A DNA stretch of 64,000 nucleotides from Geovibrio ferrireducens (GTDB lineage Bacteria > Chrysiogenota > Deferribacteres > Deferribacterales > Geovibrionaceae), in NCBI RefSeq assembly GCF_026226615.1, contig NZ_JAJAPB010000001.1, positions 62,001-126,000 on the forward strand, written 5' to 3'. Below are positions 26,672-36,019 of this stretch, one piece after another. Both the position numbers and the translations under genes were made by a program. The notes beneath the pieces are model-generated. The model worked only from the letters and a program-made list of their open reading frames with translations, was not told the DNA's origin and ran no database searches. How positions within the stretch are numbered: position 1 is the first letter of the stretch; each line of letters begins with the position of its first letter.

Positions 26672-27793
26672 TTACACTTTGTCAGTTAATGAATTAACAG
26701 CTTCGGTGTATTTATTGATAATAATATCCTCACTAAACTGACTAATCATCTTTTCTCTGCCTTTGAGCCCCATTTCCATTCGTTGCTCTATTGGCATTAA
26801 AAATAGCTTTTCCATATAATAAACTAAATCCACAGAGTTTTTGGGATTACACAAAAAACCGCTGCTCCCGTTATCGACTGCATTTCTGCACCCCACGCTG
26901 TCGGTAGTTATTATGGGTTTTGCCATACTTGCTGCCTCAAGAAGGATTCTAGGCACGCCCTCTCTGTAATATGAAGGCAGTACCACGCAGTCAGAAGAGG
27001 CTATAAAATCCTGTACTCTGTCGCTTACCCCGTAGTATTTTATATATCCGGACTGCTCCCATGCCCGAATATCCGATATTTGGGCATATTCAGCCGAACC
27101 TTCTTCCGTAGTACCGAGCAAGATAAATTCTATATTTTTATATTTTTCTTTAAGAACAGCTGCCGCTTCCACATACTCTTTTAAGCCTTTCTCCCATAAT
27201 AGACGGGAAATGAAAGCAAAAGTAAATTCCCCTCTTTTAAGGGTATTCGTATTAGGCTTAAATAGTGTCAAGTCCACTCCTGAGCCCGGCAGTATGTCGC
27301 TTTTATCTTCAGCAGCAAGCCCCATCGAAATAAAAAGGTCGTAGTCTTCACTGTTTTGGAAAAAAACCTTTGAAGCCTTATTTAAAGAAATTTTATATAG
27401 GAGCTTGGCTATTGACGTTATTACACTCTTTTTTACGAATAAAGTACCCAAGCCTGTTATATTATTTATCGTTTTTATTTTGAGCAGCGATGCAGCAATC
27501 GTTCCGTAGATATTCGGTTTTATTGTGAAATGACAGATAACATCGGGCTTGAGAGCTTTGTATATTTTGTAAAAGTTTATCATTGTCCTGAAGTCTTTTA
27601 CGGGATTTGTTCCCTTGCCTGACAGTTCTATGGGGTAAAATTTAAACCCGGCTACTTTAATTTTTTCTGCATATTCATCATACGGAGCAACGGCGATAAC
27701 TTCCCAGCCTTGATTTTGCAGTGCTTTCATAAGGTTGAGCCTGAAGTTAAGTATGCTCCATGAAGTATTACTTGCCAGAATAATCTTTTTCAT
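26672..27793 (-). CDS. Glycosyltransferase family 4 protein (1)
   Basis: 373 residues with a GT-B fold. The N-terminal domain has HFTIKPNIYGTIAA, and the C-terminal nucleotide-sugar domain has FAFISRLLWEKGLKEYVEA and the E-x7-E motif in SYYREGVPRILLEAASMAKPII. It resembles PglA-type transferases that add a HexNAc to a lipid-linked intermediate, though donor and acceptor cannot be read. Its first 26 bases overlap the end of the upstream glycosyltransferase. The gene is AT-rich like the rest of the locus. Confidence 0.85.
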   Translation of the reverse strand: MKKIILASNTSWSILNFRLNLMKALQNQGWEVIAVAPYDEYAEKIKVAGFKFYPIELSGKGTNPVKDFRTMINFYKIYKALKPDVICHFTIKPNIYGTIAASLLKIKTINNITGLGTLFVKKSVITSIAKLLYKISLNKASKVFFQNSEDYDLFISMGLAAEDKSDILPGSGVDLTLFKPNTNTLKRGEFTFAFISRLLWEKGLKEYVEAAAVLKEKYKNIEFILLGTTEEGSAEYAQISDIRAWEQSGYIKYYGVSDRVQDFIASSDCVVLPSYYREGVPRILLEAASMAKPIITTDSVGCRNAVDNGSSGFLCNPKNSVDLVYYMEKLFLMPIEQRMEMGLKGREKMISQFSEDIIINKYTEAVNSLTDKV

Positions 27794-28931
27794 TGTTTAA
27801 AGCTCTTCGATATTTTTCTGAAATTATATTTATATCAAAATCCTTTGCTCTGCTTTGCCCTGCTTCTGCATACTTTTGGCACATATTTCTGTCGTTGAGC
27901 AGAGAACTCACGGCCTCAGCAAGCAGATCCGCCCTACCGACAGGATAAAGAACGCCGAATTCTGCATAGTCGATTTCGTCTTTGACTATAATGTTTTCAT
28001 CGGATTTCGGAGAAAGAATTTCTCTCGGTCCGCTTATACAATCTGAAGAGATTACGGGCAAGCCGCAAATCATAGCTTCGACAAGCACATTCGGAAAACC
28101 TTCCACTTCTGAACACATTACAAATAAGTTACTTCGTGCCATATACTTAAATGGATTTCCCTTTTTGCCGAGGAAGTGACATCTAGCAGATACATTCAGT
28201 TTTTCTGCAGCCGCCAGAAGCTGCTCCTTATCCCCGTCCCCAAGAAAAACGGCTTCGATATTTGCAGGGAGTGTGCTGAGAGCATTAATCAGATCTATAT
28301 TTCGCTTTTGTTTGACTAGCCTTCCGATGGAAACTATATATTGCGTATTTTCTTTAAACTCAAAATCGTTCACCTCTTCATCGGCAGATAGTTTGATGTA
28401 GCTTGTATCATATGGGTTATGTAAGATGACTATTTTATTTTTGAAGCCGAATGTATCTTCCAATTCTTTTTTCATTGCCTTTGATTTTACTATTATCAGA
28501 TCTGTCATAGGATATAGGAAGCTAATGAGTAGTTTGTTTATTTTTCCGGTTAAGCCTTCTTTGTCGTATTTGCAGATAGGAATAGTATTTACCACCTGAA
28601 CAATATGTTTTGAGAAAAATTTTGCAGCCAGAATATTTACATAATTTGCACGGAATATATGGCTTTGAATAAGTTTGATTTTTTCCTGTTTTATATATTT
28701 TTTGAGCTTAAATGCAAGAATTGGCAGATATAATAGTTTTAATAAGCCGCTCTCTCTGCCGCACCGCTCTGTTAAGTAAGTAATTTTTATATCCTTGACA
28801 GAATAGAAGTTATTTTTCTCCAGACAAATAAGCTCAATATTTTCTTGTTCAGCGACTGCCTTCAGAATGAGAGATACCACTCTTTCCGCACCGCCGCAAG
28901 TGAGGCTGTTAATAAGGATGGCTTTTTTCAT
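27768..28931 (-). CDS. Glycosyltransferase family 4 protein (2)
   Basis: 387 residues. NSLTCGGAERV near the N-terminus is the glycine-rich acceptor loop of GT4 enzymes, and VSIGRLVKQKRNIDLI with CSEVEGFPNVLVEAMICGLPVI forms the donor-binding part with the E-x7-E pair. It adds one sugar to the growing lipid-linked repeat unit on the cytoplasmic face. It overlaps the polymerase gene upstream by 23 nt and the next transferase downstream by 26 nt, so translation is coupled along the operon. Confidence 0.85.
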   Translation of the reverse strand: MKKAILINSLTCGGAERVVSLILKAVAEQENIELICLEKNNFYSVKDIKITYLTERCGRESGLLKLLYLPILAFKLKKYIKQEKIKLIQSHIFRANYVNILAAKFFSKHIVQVVNTIPICKYDKEGLTGKINKLLISFLYPMTDLIIVKSKAMKKELEDTFGFKNKIVILHNPYDTSYIKLSADEEVNDFEFKENTQYIVSIGRLVKQKRNIDLINALSTLPANIEAVFLGDGDKEQLLAAAEKLNVSARCHFLGKKGNPFKYMARSNLFVMCSEVEGFPNVLVEAMICGLPVISSDCISGPREILSPKSDENIIVKDEIDYAEFGVLYPVGRADLLAEAVSSLLNDRNMCQKYAEAGQSRAKDFDINIISEKYRRALNNEKDYSGK

Positions 28932-30012
28932 TATTGCCTCCTTTAATTTTATAATATGAGTAAACGGTAAGAATTATGAGGAATGCCAGAAAGTTTTCTC
29001 TGTATCTGATTGCGCTTCCCGGGTTTAATACGCCGAACGGGTAATGAACAAATAGAATAAAGATATAAGATATAGAAAGATAAGACAGATACTTGATATT
29101 GATACGCAGACGAGTGAGTGAATACAGCAGCATTTTTAATAAGAAATAGGACATAAAGGTCATTATAAATATGCTTTCAAAGAAAGCTATGCCTTGTACG
29201 GGTTTTTGTAATACCTCCTGCCATGTAGGTCCTAAAAAGCTTATGAACATACCGTAAGGAGCATTACGGAAAACATCGTTCTGCTCAACCCATACTGTGT
29301 TTTCTCTTGTTGAGCCTGCGTCTGCGTTGAAGTGGGCGGGAAGTACGAAGGATACTTCATTTATTTCCGTACGGAAGCTGTATAGAAATACGACGAAGCA
29401 TACAAAAACAGAAACAAGAAGAAATCCTTTGCCGTATGCTTTGAAATTCAGCCATTTGGAAAACTTGATAAAGCATATCAGCGGGAGGATGGCTGAAAGG
29501 TATTGAGGTTTGAATACAATAAGCAGATAGAATGCAAACCATTCTATCATGTTCGGCATTCTTTTTCGATCTTCGTTCAAATCAAACATAAAGCCGAGTA
29601 TTACGCCCATAAAGAAACAGCCCACTGCTTCTTTAGAGGCAATAGATGTCCAAACGCTGAACGACGGAGTACATAAAACCAGCAGAACAGCCACATAGTA
29701 TTTTTGCGGCAGTCGGCTTTTCTTCAGCGCATAGAATATGCCATATGACGCAAAGAGCATAAAGATAATATTTGCTCCGTAAACTCCCAATACCTTAGAA
29801 AAAGAGCTTGCGATTAGGCTCATCAGCGTGGTTGATTCAAAAAGAATGAGCCCTGCATTTATTTTCCCGCCTGACAGATAGCCGAAGGTATCACCTAGGC
29901 GAGTGAACTTGGAATACACCTCCAATGCAAAAAAGACATAGAAAAACCTGATGACCATAAAGGAAAACCAGTATTTATTACGCCATGTCAGCTCTCGCGG
30001 AGTGTTGTTCAT
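28909..30012 (-). CDS. Wzy-like O-unit / repeat-unit polymerase (EpsG-type membrane protein)
   Basis: 367 residues with about ten predicted membrane helices and a large polar loop around residues 215-250 (HFNADAGSTRENTVWVEQND). This is the profile of Wzy polymerases, which have little sequence conservation. No other polymerase candidate is in the locus, which holds a flippase and a chain-length regulator, so the Wzy role is inferred from context. It would polymerise undecaprenyl-linked repeat units at the periplasmic face of the inner membrane. Confidence 0.65.
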   Translation of the reverse strand: MNNTPRELTWRNKYWFSFMVIRFFYVFFALEVYSKFTRLGDTFGYLSGGKINAGLILFESTTLMSLIASSFSKVLGVYGANIIFMLFASYGIFYALKKSRLPQKYYVAVLLVLCTPSFSVWTSIASKEAVGCFFMGVILGFMFDLNEDRKRMPNMIEWFAFYLLIVFKPQYLSAILPLICFIKFSKWLNFKAYGKGFLLVSVFVCFVVFLYSFRTEINEVSFVLPAHFNADAGSTRENTVWVEQNDVFRNAPYGMFISFLGPTWQEVLQKPVQGIAFFESIFIMTFMSYFLLKMLLYSLTRLRINIKYLSYLSISYIFILFVHYPFGVLNPGSAIRYRENFLAFLIILTVYSYYKIKGGNNEKSHPY

Positions 30013-30018
30013 ATATTC

Positions 30019-31131
30019 TTAAACGCTCCCATTCAAAACTGATTCCGCTCTTTTTAACCATGTGTAGTGTTCCGAAAAGTCGTCATAAGCTTTAGCAGCT
30101 AATTTTTCTCTTAGCTGTTCATCTTTCAGCAGGGAGATTGCCTCAACCCATTCCCCGATGGAATCACACTTTACAAGTAAAGAGTTTCCCTCATTCAACA
30201 CCTCCCTCAGAACAGGCAGGTCCGAGCATATGATAGGTTTTTTGCTTGCCATGTATTCAAATATTTTGAGCGGGGACATCCATTCGGAAGTGTTTCCTTT
30301 GCCGCCGAAGACCGCTACATCTTTTTGATAAGGTGCGGCTAAAACATCAACACTGTTACGGTATTTCTGAGCCTCAGCAGGAGATACATGTCCGTAAAAG
30401 AATATGTTTGCGAGTCCTAGTTTATCACTGTAGGATTTCCAATACTGTAAATCGTTCTCGTTCCCGCCGACTATATGGAAATCTGCACGGGATATGCGTT
30501 GGGCGCACTCAACTATTATATCTATGCCTCTTCCTTGGTAGAGGTGTCCGACATAGCCTATCTTCAGAACGTCTTTTCTGCCTTTCAGCTCTATTGTTTG
30601 TGATATATCCGCTTCATCGGCTGCGTCATGGGCGACAAGGATCTCTGCTTTTTGTTTGCCTATGTAATACCTTTTCAAGGCTTCAGAAATTACTACAAGA
30701 CGATGAAAATACTTTGATTTAGCCAGAAGAGAGTAAAAAAAACGGATTACTATGCTTGAGTCATGCAAGGGAGAATGAGACTCAAAAATTGTTTCTATTC
30801 CCCTAACGGCTGCAAATGCACACGGAATAACTGCTCTGCCGTAAACAAGATCAGGTTTTTCCTGCAGGAGAGTAAGCGCACTTTTGAACCCGTGTATGAC
30901 TCCACCGTTTCTGAACGAAACATCGTCCATCTCGACTATTTTGAAAGTCTTTGGGATTCCGTAATAGGCGAATACGTCGGTGATTTCTGATTCCTTGAAT
31001 TTCTTGTTGCCGTTGGAAATTAATACGACTTCATGCCCAAGCTTGGCAAACGCATTACACATTTTCATTACATGCACGCTGTTAGCTGCTTTTGACGGGA
31101 TAAACGAGTTAGAAGCGTAAACTATTTTCAC
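30019..31131 (-). CDS. Glycosyltransferase family 4 protein (3)
   Basis: 370 residues, with a GTG start overlapping the upstream stop as GTGA. The N-terminus has YASNSFIPSKAANSVHVMKMCNAFAKLGHEV. IGYVGHLYQGRGIDII and WMSPLKIFEYMASKKPIICSD form the donor-site region, where KIFEYMASKKP replaces the commoner EGFPxxxLEA, as in GT4 enzymes that act on amino- or deoxy-sugars. The order in which the four transferases act is not deducible. Confidence 0.85.
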   Translation of the reverse strand: MKIVYASNSFIPSKAANSVHVMKMCNAFAKLGHEVVLISNGNKKFKESEITDVFAYYGIPKTFKIVEMDDVSFRNGGVIHGFKSALTLLQEKPDLVYGRAVIPCAFAAVRGIETIFESHSPLHDSSIVIRFFYSLLAKSKYFHRLVVISEALKRYYIGKQKAEILVAHDAADEADISQTIELKGRKDVLKIGYVGHLYQGRGIDIIVECAQRISRADFHIVGGNENDLQYWKSYSDKLGLANIFFYGHVSPAEAQKYRNSVDVLAAPYQKDVAVFGGKGNTSEWMSPLKIFEYMASKKPIICSDLPVLREVLNEGNSLLVKCDSIGEWVEAISLLKDEQLREKLAAKAYDDFSEHYTWLKRAESVLNGSV

Positions 31132-32336
31132 GGCTCAAATCCTGCTTTTAAGAAAATTTCAAGGGATGTCAATACAACCAGAGCATCACCATAGTTTCCT
31201 TTGCCGGTCATATGATCCGCAAAAAGTTTTTCTATATCAAGGGTATTTATGATATTGCGCGATTTTAAGTCGCATACATTATCTTTAACTAATTTTGTAA
31301 AGGCTGGTCTTTGCCTAATTTGCGTATTAAAGCATACATAGTTTATAAACGAATTTTTAGCAGGGAAAAGCGTCCGATGAATTTTTTTTGCAACTTTTGC
31401 AGCAAAAACCTGAATTTTCGGTGCACTTAGCGGTAGTCCGAGATTATTTTTTGTTTTATATGAAAACTCTTTAGGAAAAGTTTTCAGCAGCATTTTCCTA
31501 TAAAGGCTTTGATCCTTTCTATGTTTATCCTCAATGCTCAGCATAAAATCGATGAGCGGCTGATAAAGAAAAGGCGTACTATACTCATAGCCTTCCATCA
31601 AAACATGGGGAGCTACATACTTTGCTGATCTATTCGGGTACTCTATTTGTTCATCAATAGATAACCTGTCAATATCAATAGGCTCGTACTCAAGTAGGTC
31701 ATAGAAGTCATTTGATGCTGAAAGAGTACACGAGCGCACATACCGATTCTTTCTTACAAAGGATTCTTTCGCCTCTTCCAAAGATTTACTACTTATTGCC
31801 TGAACATATGAACCTGCAAATCTATCACCAAGAAACCCGCTCCAGACAAGACTGTCACCATACATTTCGTCCAGAAGGCGGACGGGCGGGTGATGGAAAA
31901 GATGTGTCTGATAATCGATCCTTTTTGCTATATCAAAAAGCTCGTCTATTGTGTAGTCATAAGCAGTTAAGTCAAAAGCAGTGTGAACAGTTCCGAGCTT
32001 TTTAGCTATATAGTTTCCTATTTCATAGTCGAGAGTATTAGGAGAACCGAAGGTATATGTTTGTATTTGTGATGCTTCAACATGCTCAAGAAGGGCCGCA
32101 AGAATCGCTCTGCTGTCCAGCCCGCCGCTTATGGGGACGAGATGCCTGCGGTTAGGAGTGGAATCTTTAGCTATGCTTTCTCTCCAGAGTCTTGCGCTTT
32201 CGTTTATTAATTCATTTTCATCTGCGCCTTTATATTTCTCTCTGTCTATTCCTGACAAATCTATATGCAGCTTTTTGTTGTCGTATTTGAAGAAGTACCC
32301 GCATGTGAGAAAGCTGTCTAAATTTTTACGATTCAT
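31128..32336 (-). CDS. Asparagine-synthase-like amidotransferase domain protein
   Basis: 402 residues. The ATP-pyrophosphatase PP-loop SGGLDSRAILAAL lies near residue 70, followed by YTFGSPNTLDYEIGNYIAKKLG and WSGFLGDRFAG. The N-terminal glutaminase domain of AsnB, with its Cys1 nucleophile, is absent. Such truncated enzymes are common in polysaccharide loci and are thought to amidate uronic acids or add amino acids, but the reaction here is not known. The neighbouring UDP-HexNAc dehydrogenase would supply a uronic acid substrate. It overlaps both neighbours by 4 nt. Confidence 0.8.
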   Translation of the reverse strand: MNRKNLDSFLTCGYFFKYDNKKLHIDLSGIDREKYKGADENELINESARLWRESIAKDSTPNRRHLVPISGGLDSRAILAALLEHVEASQIQTYTFGSPNTLDYEIGNYIAKKLGTVHTAFDLTAYDYTIDELFDIAKRIDYQTHLFHHPPVRLLDEMYGDSLVWSGFLGDRFAGSYVQAISSKSLEEAKESFVRKNRYVRSCTLSASNDFYDLLEYEPIDIDRLSIDEQIEYPNRSAKYVAPHVLMEGYEYSTPFLYQPLIDFMLSIEDKHRKDQSLYRKMLLKTFPKEFSYKTKNNLGLPLSAPKIQVFAAKVAKKIHRTLFPAKNSFINYVCFNTQIRQRPAFTKLVKDNVCDLKSRNIINTLDIEKLFADHMTGKGNYGDALVVLTSLEIFLKAGFEP

Positions 32337-33370
32337 TTTACTTTCCGTTTAACAGATTCAATATACTTATTAAATTTCCGTTTAACCTTAGCGGCAAAAG
32401 AATACTGCCCCGCCATATATTTGAAATATTCTTTTTCCCAGAAACCGTAATATCTTTTTAGCGGTGTTATCTCAAGATTAAGTTGTTCGGATCTTGTGTA
32501 CAGTTTATCAAGTGCTTCGGTTGAAAACGAGAGTCTGTTGCTTTTAGTATCAAAATATAGACCGTGTTCAACGAAATTCAGTCCGTTATTAACTTCCAAC
32601 TCCAACATTATACTGTAGTTATTTTCTTTTTTCCATTTTATACGTTGACCATTTTTGGTGTTGAAATCAGGGAAGATAAAGTTACCAAGGCTGTAGTAAA
32701 TAGGCTTGCCATTGTAGTATTCTTTCCCCTGAATTACATGCGGATGGTGACCTATTACGGCATCTGCTCCGGTGTCGATCCATCTGTAGGCAAACTGCCT
32801 TATCTCTGTTCGGGGAAAGTTGACATATTCTTTGCCTATATGCGCATAAATGATTAAAAAATCACACTCCTGTCTTAAAGATGAAACAAGGTTTTCAAGA
32901 CCTGTTTCAATACTCAATATACCTTCAAAACTATCTGAAGCGGGCTTTGACATAACCTCATAAGATTCGCTTGAAACCGCAAGCAGGTATATCTTTTTCT
33001 GATTTATATTTAGTTCAAGCGGTTTGTTCAAAGCTTCCTTATACCCCGCTCCGCAGACGGAAACCTTTTCATAGGCCGTAAGCCGTTTTCTGGTTTCCTT
33101 CACCCCTTCTTCGCCCATATCATGTATATGGTTGTTCCCTATACCAAACACACAGGATACTTTTATATCCTTAAGAAAACCTTCAACCGCAGATACAGAA
33201 GAGATAAGAATTGCATTTTTATCCTGTCTTTTTAATGCGTCCGCAGGGGGGAATACACTTTCGTAATTTGCGATAAATCCTTCTGATGAATTTATTTTAG
33301 CAGCGACATCATTATCTATAGTTATATCTTCCGTTAGGCATAAATCGCCAGCCAAAAAGATTTTACTCAT
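32333..33370 (-). CDS. CapA-like metallophosphatase-fold protein
   Basis: 345 residues of the CapA/PGA_cap family. IFLAGDLCL, GNNHIHDMGEEG, YAHIGKEYVNFP, ADAVIGHHPHVIQG and YYSLGNFIFPDF are the conserved metal-site segments of the calcineurin-like fold. CapA members act in poly-gamma-glutamate capsule export or in attaching groups to surface polymers; no glutamate-polymer genes lie here, so a role in modifying the polysaccharide is more likely. No signal peptide or TM helix is visible, unlike Bacillus CapA. Confidence 0.8.
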   Translation of the reverse strand: MSKIFLAGDLCLTEDITIDNDVAAKINSSEGFIANYESVFPPADALKRQDKNAILISSVSAVEGFLKDIKVSCVFGIGNNHIHDMGEEGVKETRKRLTAYEKVSVCGAGYKEALNKPLELNINQKKIYLLAVSSESYEVMSKPASDSFEGILSIETGLENLVSSLRQECDFLIIYAHIGKEYVNFPRTEIRQFAYRWIDTGADAVIGHHPHVIQGKEYYNGKPIYYSLGNFIFPDFNTKNGQRIKWKKENNYSIMLELEVNNGLNFVEHGLYFDTKSNRLSFSTEALDKLYTRSEQLNLEITPLKRYYGFWEKEYFKYMAGQYSFAAKVKRKFNKYIESVKRKVK

Positions 33371-34800
33371 ATTTCTCTCCTTATTTTAACTAAATTGAAG
33401 AAGATTATTCCGAGAGAACCTATCGTAAGCAAAGCTCCAAAAACTATATCATACATGTAAGCATAATAAATGGCATAAATGACAATAACGAAGATTATAA
33501 GATTCATTAAAATCCTGCCGAATTCCGCCATTGATATCTTATTGATGTAGAAATGGTACATCACAAGCAAAATAACCGTGTTCAATATACTTTTGCCGGA
33601 AAATACTATAGGGAGGCTATAAAAACCATAAATATTAAAGAAGACGACCTTCGTCACTATGCCTATAATGTGAAGTGAGGTACCCATAACTGAAACTATG
33701 CCGGTAAGACCATTAGCATAAAAAGCATTCACAAGCACAGATGATAAGCTTCCGCCCACTGCAACGCCGAGTAATGCGACTATCACCTTATATAAGCTGT
33801 CTATCTGTTCCGTTGAAATTTTCCCGCTTATGACAATCAAAGATAGAAACCATTTGCCTGAGAAGACTATAATAATGCATGCTGCTGCCGAAAGCAGAAA
33901 AACTATTTTATAAAGGCGCATAAAATACTTATGCATTCTTTCCTTATTTTCGGTCATTTCGGACATTTTTCTTAAAGAAACTATAGATATGCCTTTGCTG
34001 ATAAATGTTGAAACGACATTGGCAAAAAGTTGTCCGTAATGGAGAAGGGCTAAGCTGCCGCTTGTGAGCTGAGAGGTGAAATACCTGTCGACGACAATAT
34101 CTGTTTTGGAGAACGAGGACGAGAACAGCAGGGGGAACATTCTGCTGAAAATATATTTTATCTCGGTATTTAAAGCTATCTTCGGAGAATAGTATTTAAA
34201 CATCCCGTAAGAAAGAACAAAGAGATTCGCAGCATTATTTATGAGCAATGCTATGGGCAGGGCATACACGCCGAAATGTTTATGAAGGAAGTAGACGGCT
34301 GCACCCTGAACTATTATTGCAGCAACAGGAGACAGAACTGACTTATAGAGTTTGTTCAGAGCATAGTTAAAAGCGGTCAATATTCCTGTAAGTACAGTTA
34401 ATATTGAGATAAACGCCTGAAATATAAAAAGGTGATTCAGGACGGTTCTATCTTCTCCTTCAAATCCGGGAAAAAGCAGTCTAGTGATGGGATCAGCAAA
34501 TACTGCCTGTAAAAGCGCAAGAAACAGGAACAATAGAAAGAAGAGGTTTACCATTGTACTGGCATTTGCAGCGAAGGTTTTGAATCGCTTTTTTTTGACA
34601 TATCCCGTGAAAAAAGGTGTCAGGCTAAAGTTAAGAATACTTGTAGCAACAGTAACCAGCACATAATTCAGTGTATTTGAAGCTATAAATATATCAAGAT
34701 GTGCACCCATTCCGAATATGTTAAGAATGAACATTTGCAGTAAAAACGATATAATAAGCTGTATTATGCTTAGTAAAGAAAGATTAATATAGGTTTTCAT
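33367..34800 (-). CDS. Wzx-type flippase (MOP superfamily, MurJ-like)
   Basis: 477 residues from the ATG at 34800; an in-frame GTG at 34821 would begin inside the end of the upstream gene. About 14 hydrophobic helices cover the whole length. Segments such as FILNIFGMGAHLDIFIASNTL and GFEGEDRTVLNHLFIFQA resemble MurJ and Wzx transporters. It would flip lipid-linked repeat units across the inner membrane for the Wzy-like polymerase. It lies 10 bp after the upstream transferase and overlaps the CapA gene by 4 nt. Confidence 0.85.
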   Translation of the reverse strand: MKTYINLSLLSIIQLIISFLLQMFILNIFGMGAHLDIFIASNTLNYVLVTVATSILNFSLTPFFTGYVKKKRFKTFAANASTMVNLFFLLFLFLALLQAVFADPITRLLFPGFEGEDRTVLNHLFIFQAFISILTVLTGILTAFNYALNKLYKSVLSPVAAIIVQGAAVYFLHKHFGVYALPIALLINNAANLFVLSYGMFKYYSPKIALNTEIKYIFSRMFPLLFSSSFSKTDIVVDRYFTSQLTSGSLALLHYGQLFANVVSTFISKGISIVSLRKMSEMTENKERMHKYFMRLYKIVFLLSAAACIIIVFSGKWFLSLIVISGKISTEQIDSLYKVIVALLGVAVGGSLSSVLVNAFYANGLTGIVSVMGTSLHIIGIVTKVVFFNIYGFYSLPIVFSGKSILNTVILLVMYHFYINKISMAEFGRILMNLIIFVIVIYAIYYAYMYDIVFGALLTIGSLGIIFFNLVKIRREI

Positions 34801-34810
34801 TATAACAGCT

Positions 34811-36019
34811 TCAGCAGCCACTTAGTATGTTCGCATATTTATCAGCGTAGGACTGAACAGAAAATTCATTCTTAGCCCAAGCACTTATCTTTTCTCGTTC
34901 AATTGTTTTTTCTTTTGATTTAATAAGCTCTTCAAGTACGATTGTGTCATCTCTGAAATCGGAAAGAACTATGCCCATTTCCGCAGCTTTGACTTTCTCG
35001 CCGTAAAGCCCTATTTTTTCGGTAATAATCACTCTTAGACCCGAACAGAGATATTCCCCCACCTTACCCGGACACGCAACTTCATTCATCAGATGAGGAT
35101 CACGCAGGAGTATCCCCATATCGGCAGCGTTAAAATAAGCATTTACCTCTTTATGAGGAACATTGGTAAGCAGGTAGTCTGTCTCTCCCAGTCCCGCCTG
35201 CTCAATAAATTTCTTGGCGAGGGGTATATCCTGCGCTCTTATCAGGAGCAGAAAAAACGGATTAGGAAAAAGCTTTTTATTTTTAATGAGATTAAAGATG
35301 TCTAAGCTTCGTTTGATGTTTTGCCAGCTATAAAAAATATTTCCTGCAAATGTGAGAACAAATCTGTCGTCAATGCCTAATTTTTTTCTGTATTCGTCTC
35401 GAATAGACTTGTCATAAAAGAACAAAGCTGCATCAACTCCGGTAGGAATAACATTTATCTTTGTATGGAGATTAAGCTCAGGATAACGCTCAATGAGAAC
35501 TTTTTTGAAAAGTTCCGTAACCACAAGTACGCCATCAGACTTTTTAAGAGAATCGTACTGTTTCTCTTTCTCTGTATCAGAGGATGCGATAAAAGCCTCG
35601 TAATTACATTCAGGCGAGGGTCTTTCTTTTAAGAATTCTGCCTCGGAGACTGCGTCACCTTCTATTTCAAAAATATATTTCAGCTTTGTCGGAAACAGTT
35701 TTTTAAGAAAATCCAGAACATTAGTCTTCCTTTTTCTCACATGCACCTTAACATTTTCATATTTAAGGCATAATGCGGAGAAATACAGAGCTTCTGCAAG
35801 AGCGTTCAATACCGAAGGGAGACCTATATAAATTTTTATATTTTCATCAGAGTAACGCTTTATCAGTTTTCTTTGCGAGATATATTGTTTTAACCCCAGA
35901 AACGTTACCATCTGCATATCCAGACCCTTGCTCACGGCTGCATCAACCCAGCTTTTATATATTCCTACATGGGAACGTAAATCTCCCCGAAAATAGTAAA
36001 TATACTTTGTTTTAGTCAT
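34811..36019 (-). CDS. Glycosyltransferase, GT4-like (4)
   Basis: 402 residues with a GT-B layout. KYIYYFRGDLRSHVGIYKSW begins the acceptor domain, and LTFAGNIFYSWQNIKRSLDIF plus ADMGILLRDPHLMNEVACPGKVGEYLCSGL forms the donor domain. The usual E-x7-E pair reads E..VGEYL, so the family match is weaker than for the others. It overlaps the 2-epimerase gene upstream by 8 nt. It probably adds one residue of the repeat unit. Confidence 0.75.
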   Translation of the reverse strand: MTKTKYIYYFRGDLRSHVGIYKSWVDAAVSKGLDMQMVTFLGLKQYISQRKLIKRYSDENIKIYIGLPSVLNALAEALYFSALCLKYENVKVHVRKRKTNVLDFLKKLFPTKLKYIFEIEGDAVSEAEFLKERPSPECNYEAFIASSDTEKEKQYDSLKKSDGVLVVTELFKKVLIERYPELNLHTKINVIPTGVDAALFFYDKSIRDEYRKKLGIDDRFVLTFAGNIFYSWQNIKRSLDIFNLIKNKKLFPNPFFLLLIRAQDIPLAKKFIEQAGLGETDYLLTNVPHKEVNAYFNAADMGILLRDPHLMNEVACPGKVGEYLCSGLRVIITEKIGLYGEKVKAAEMGIVLSDFRDDTIVLEELIKSKEKTIEREKISAWAKNEFSVQSYADKYANILSGC

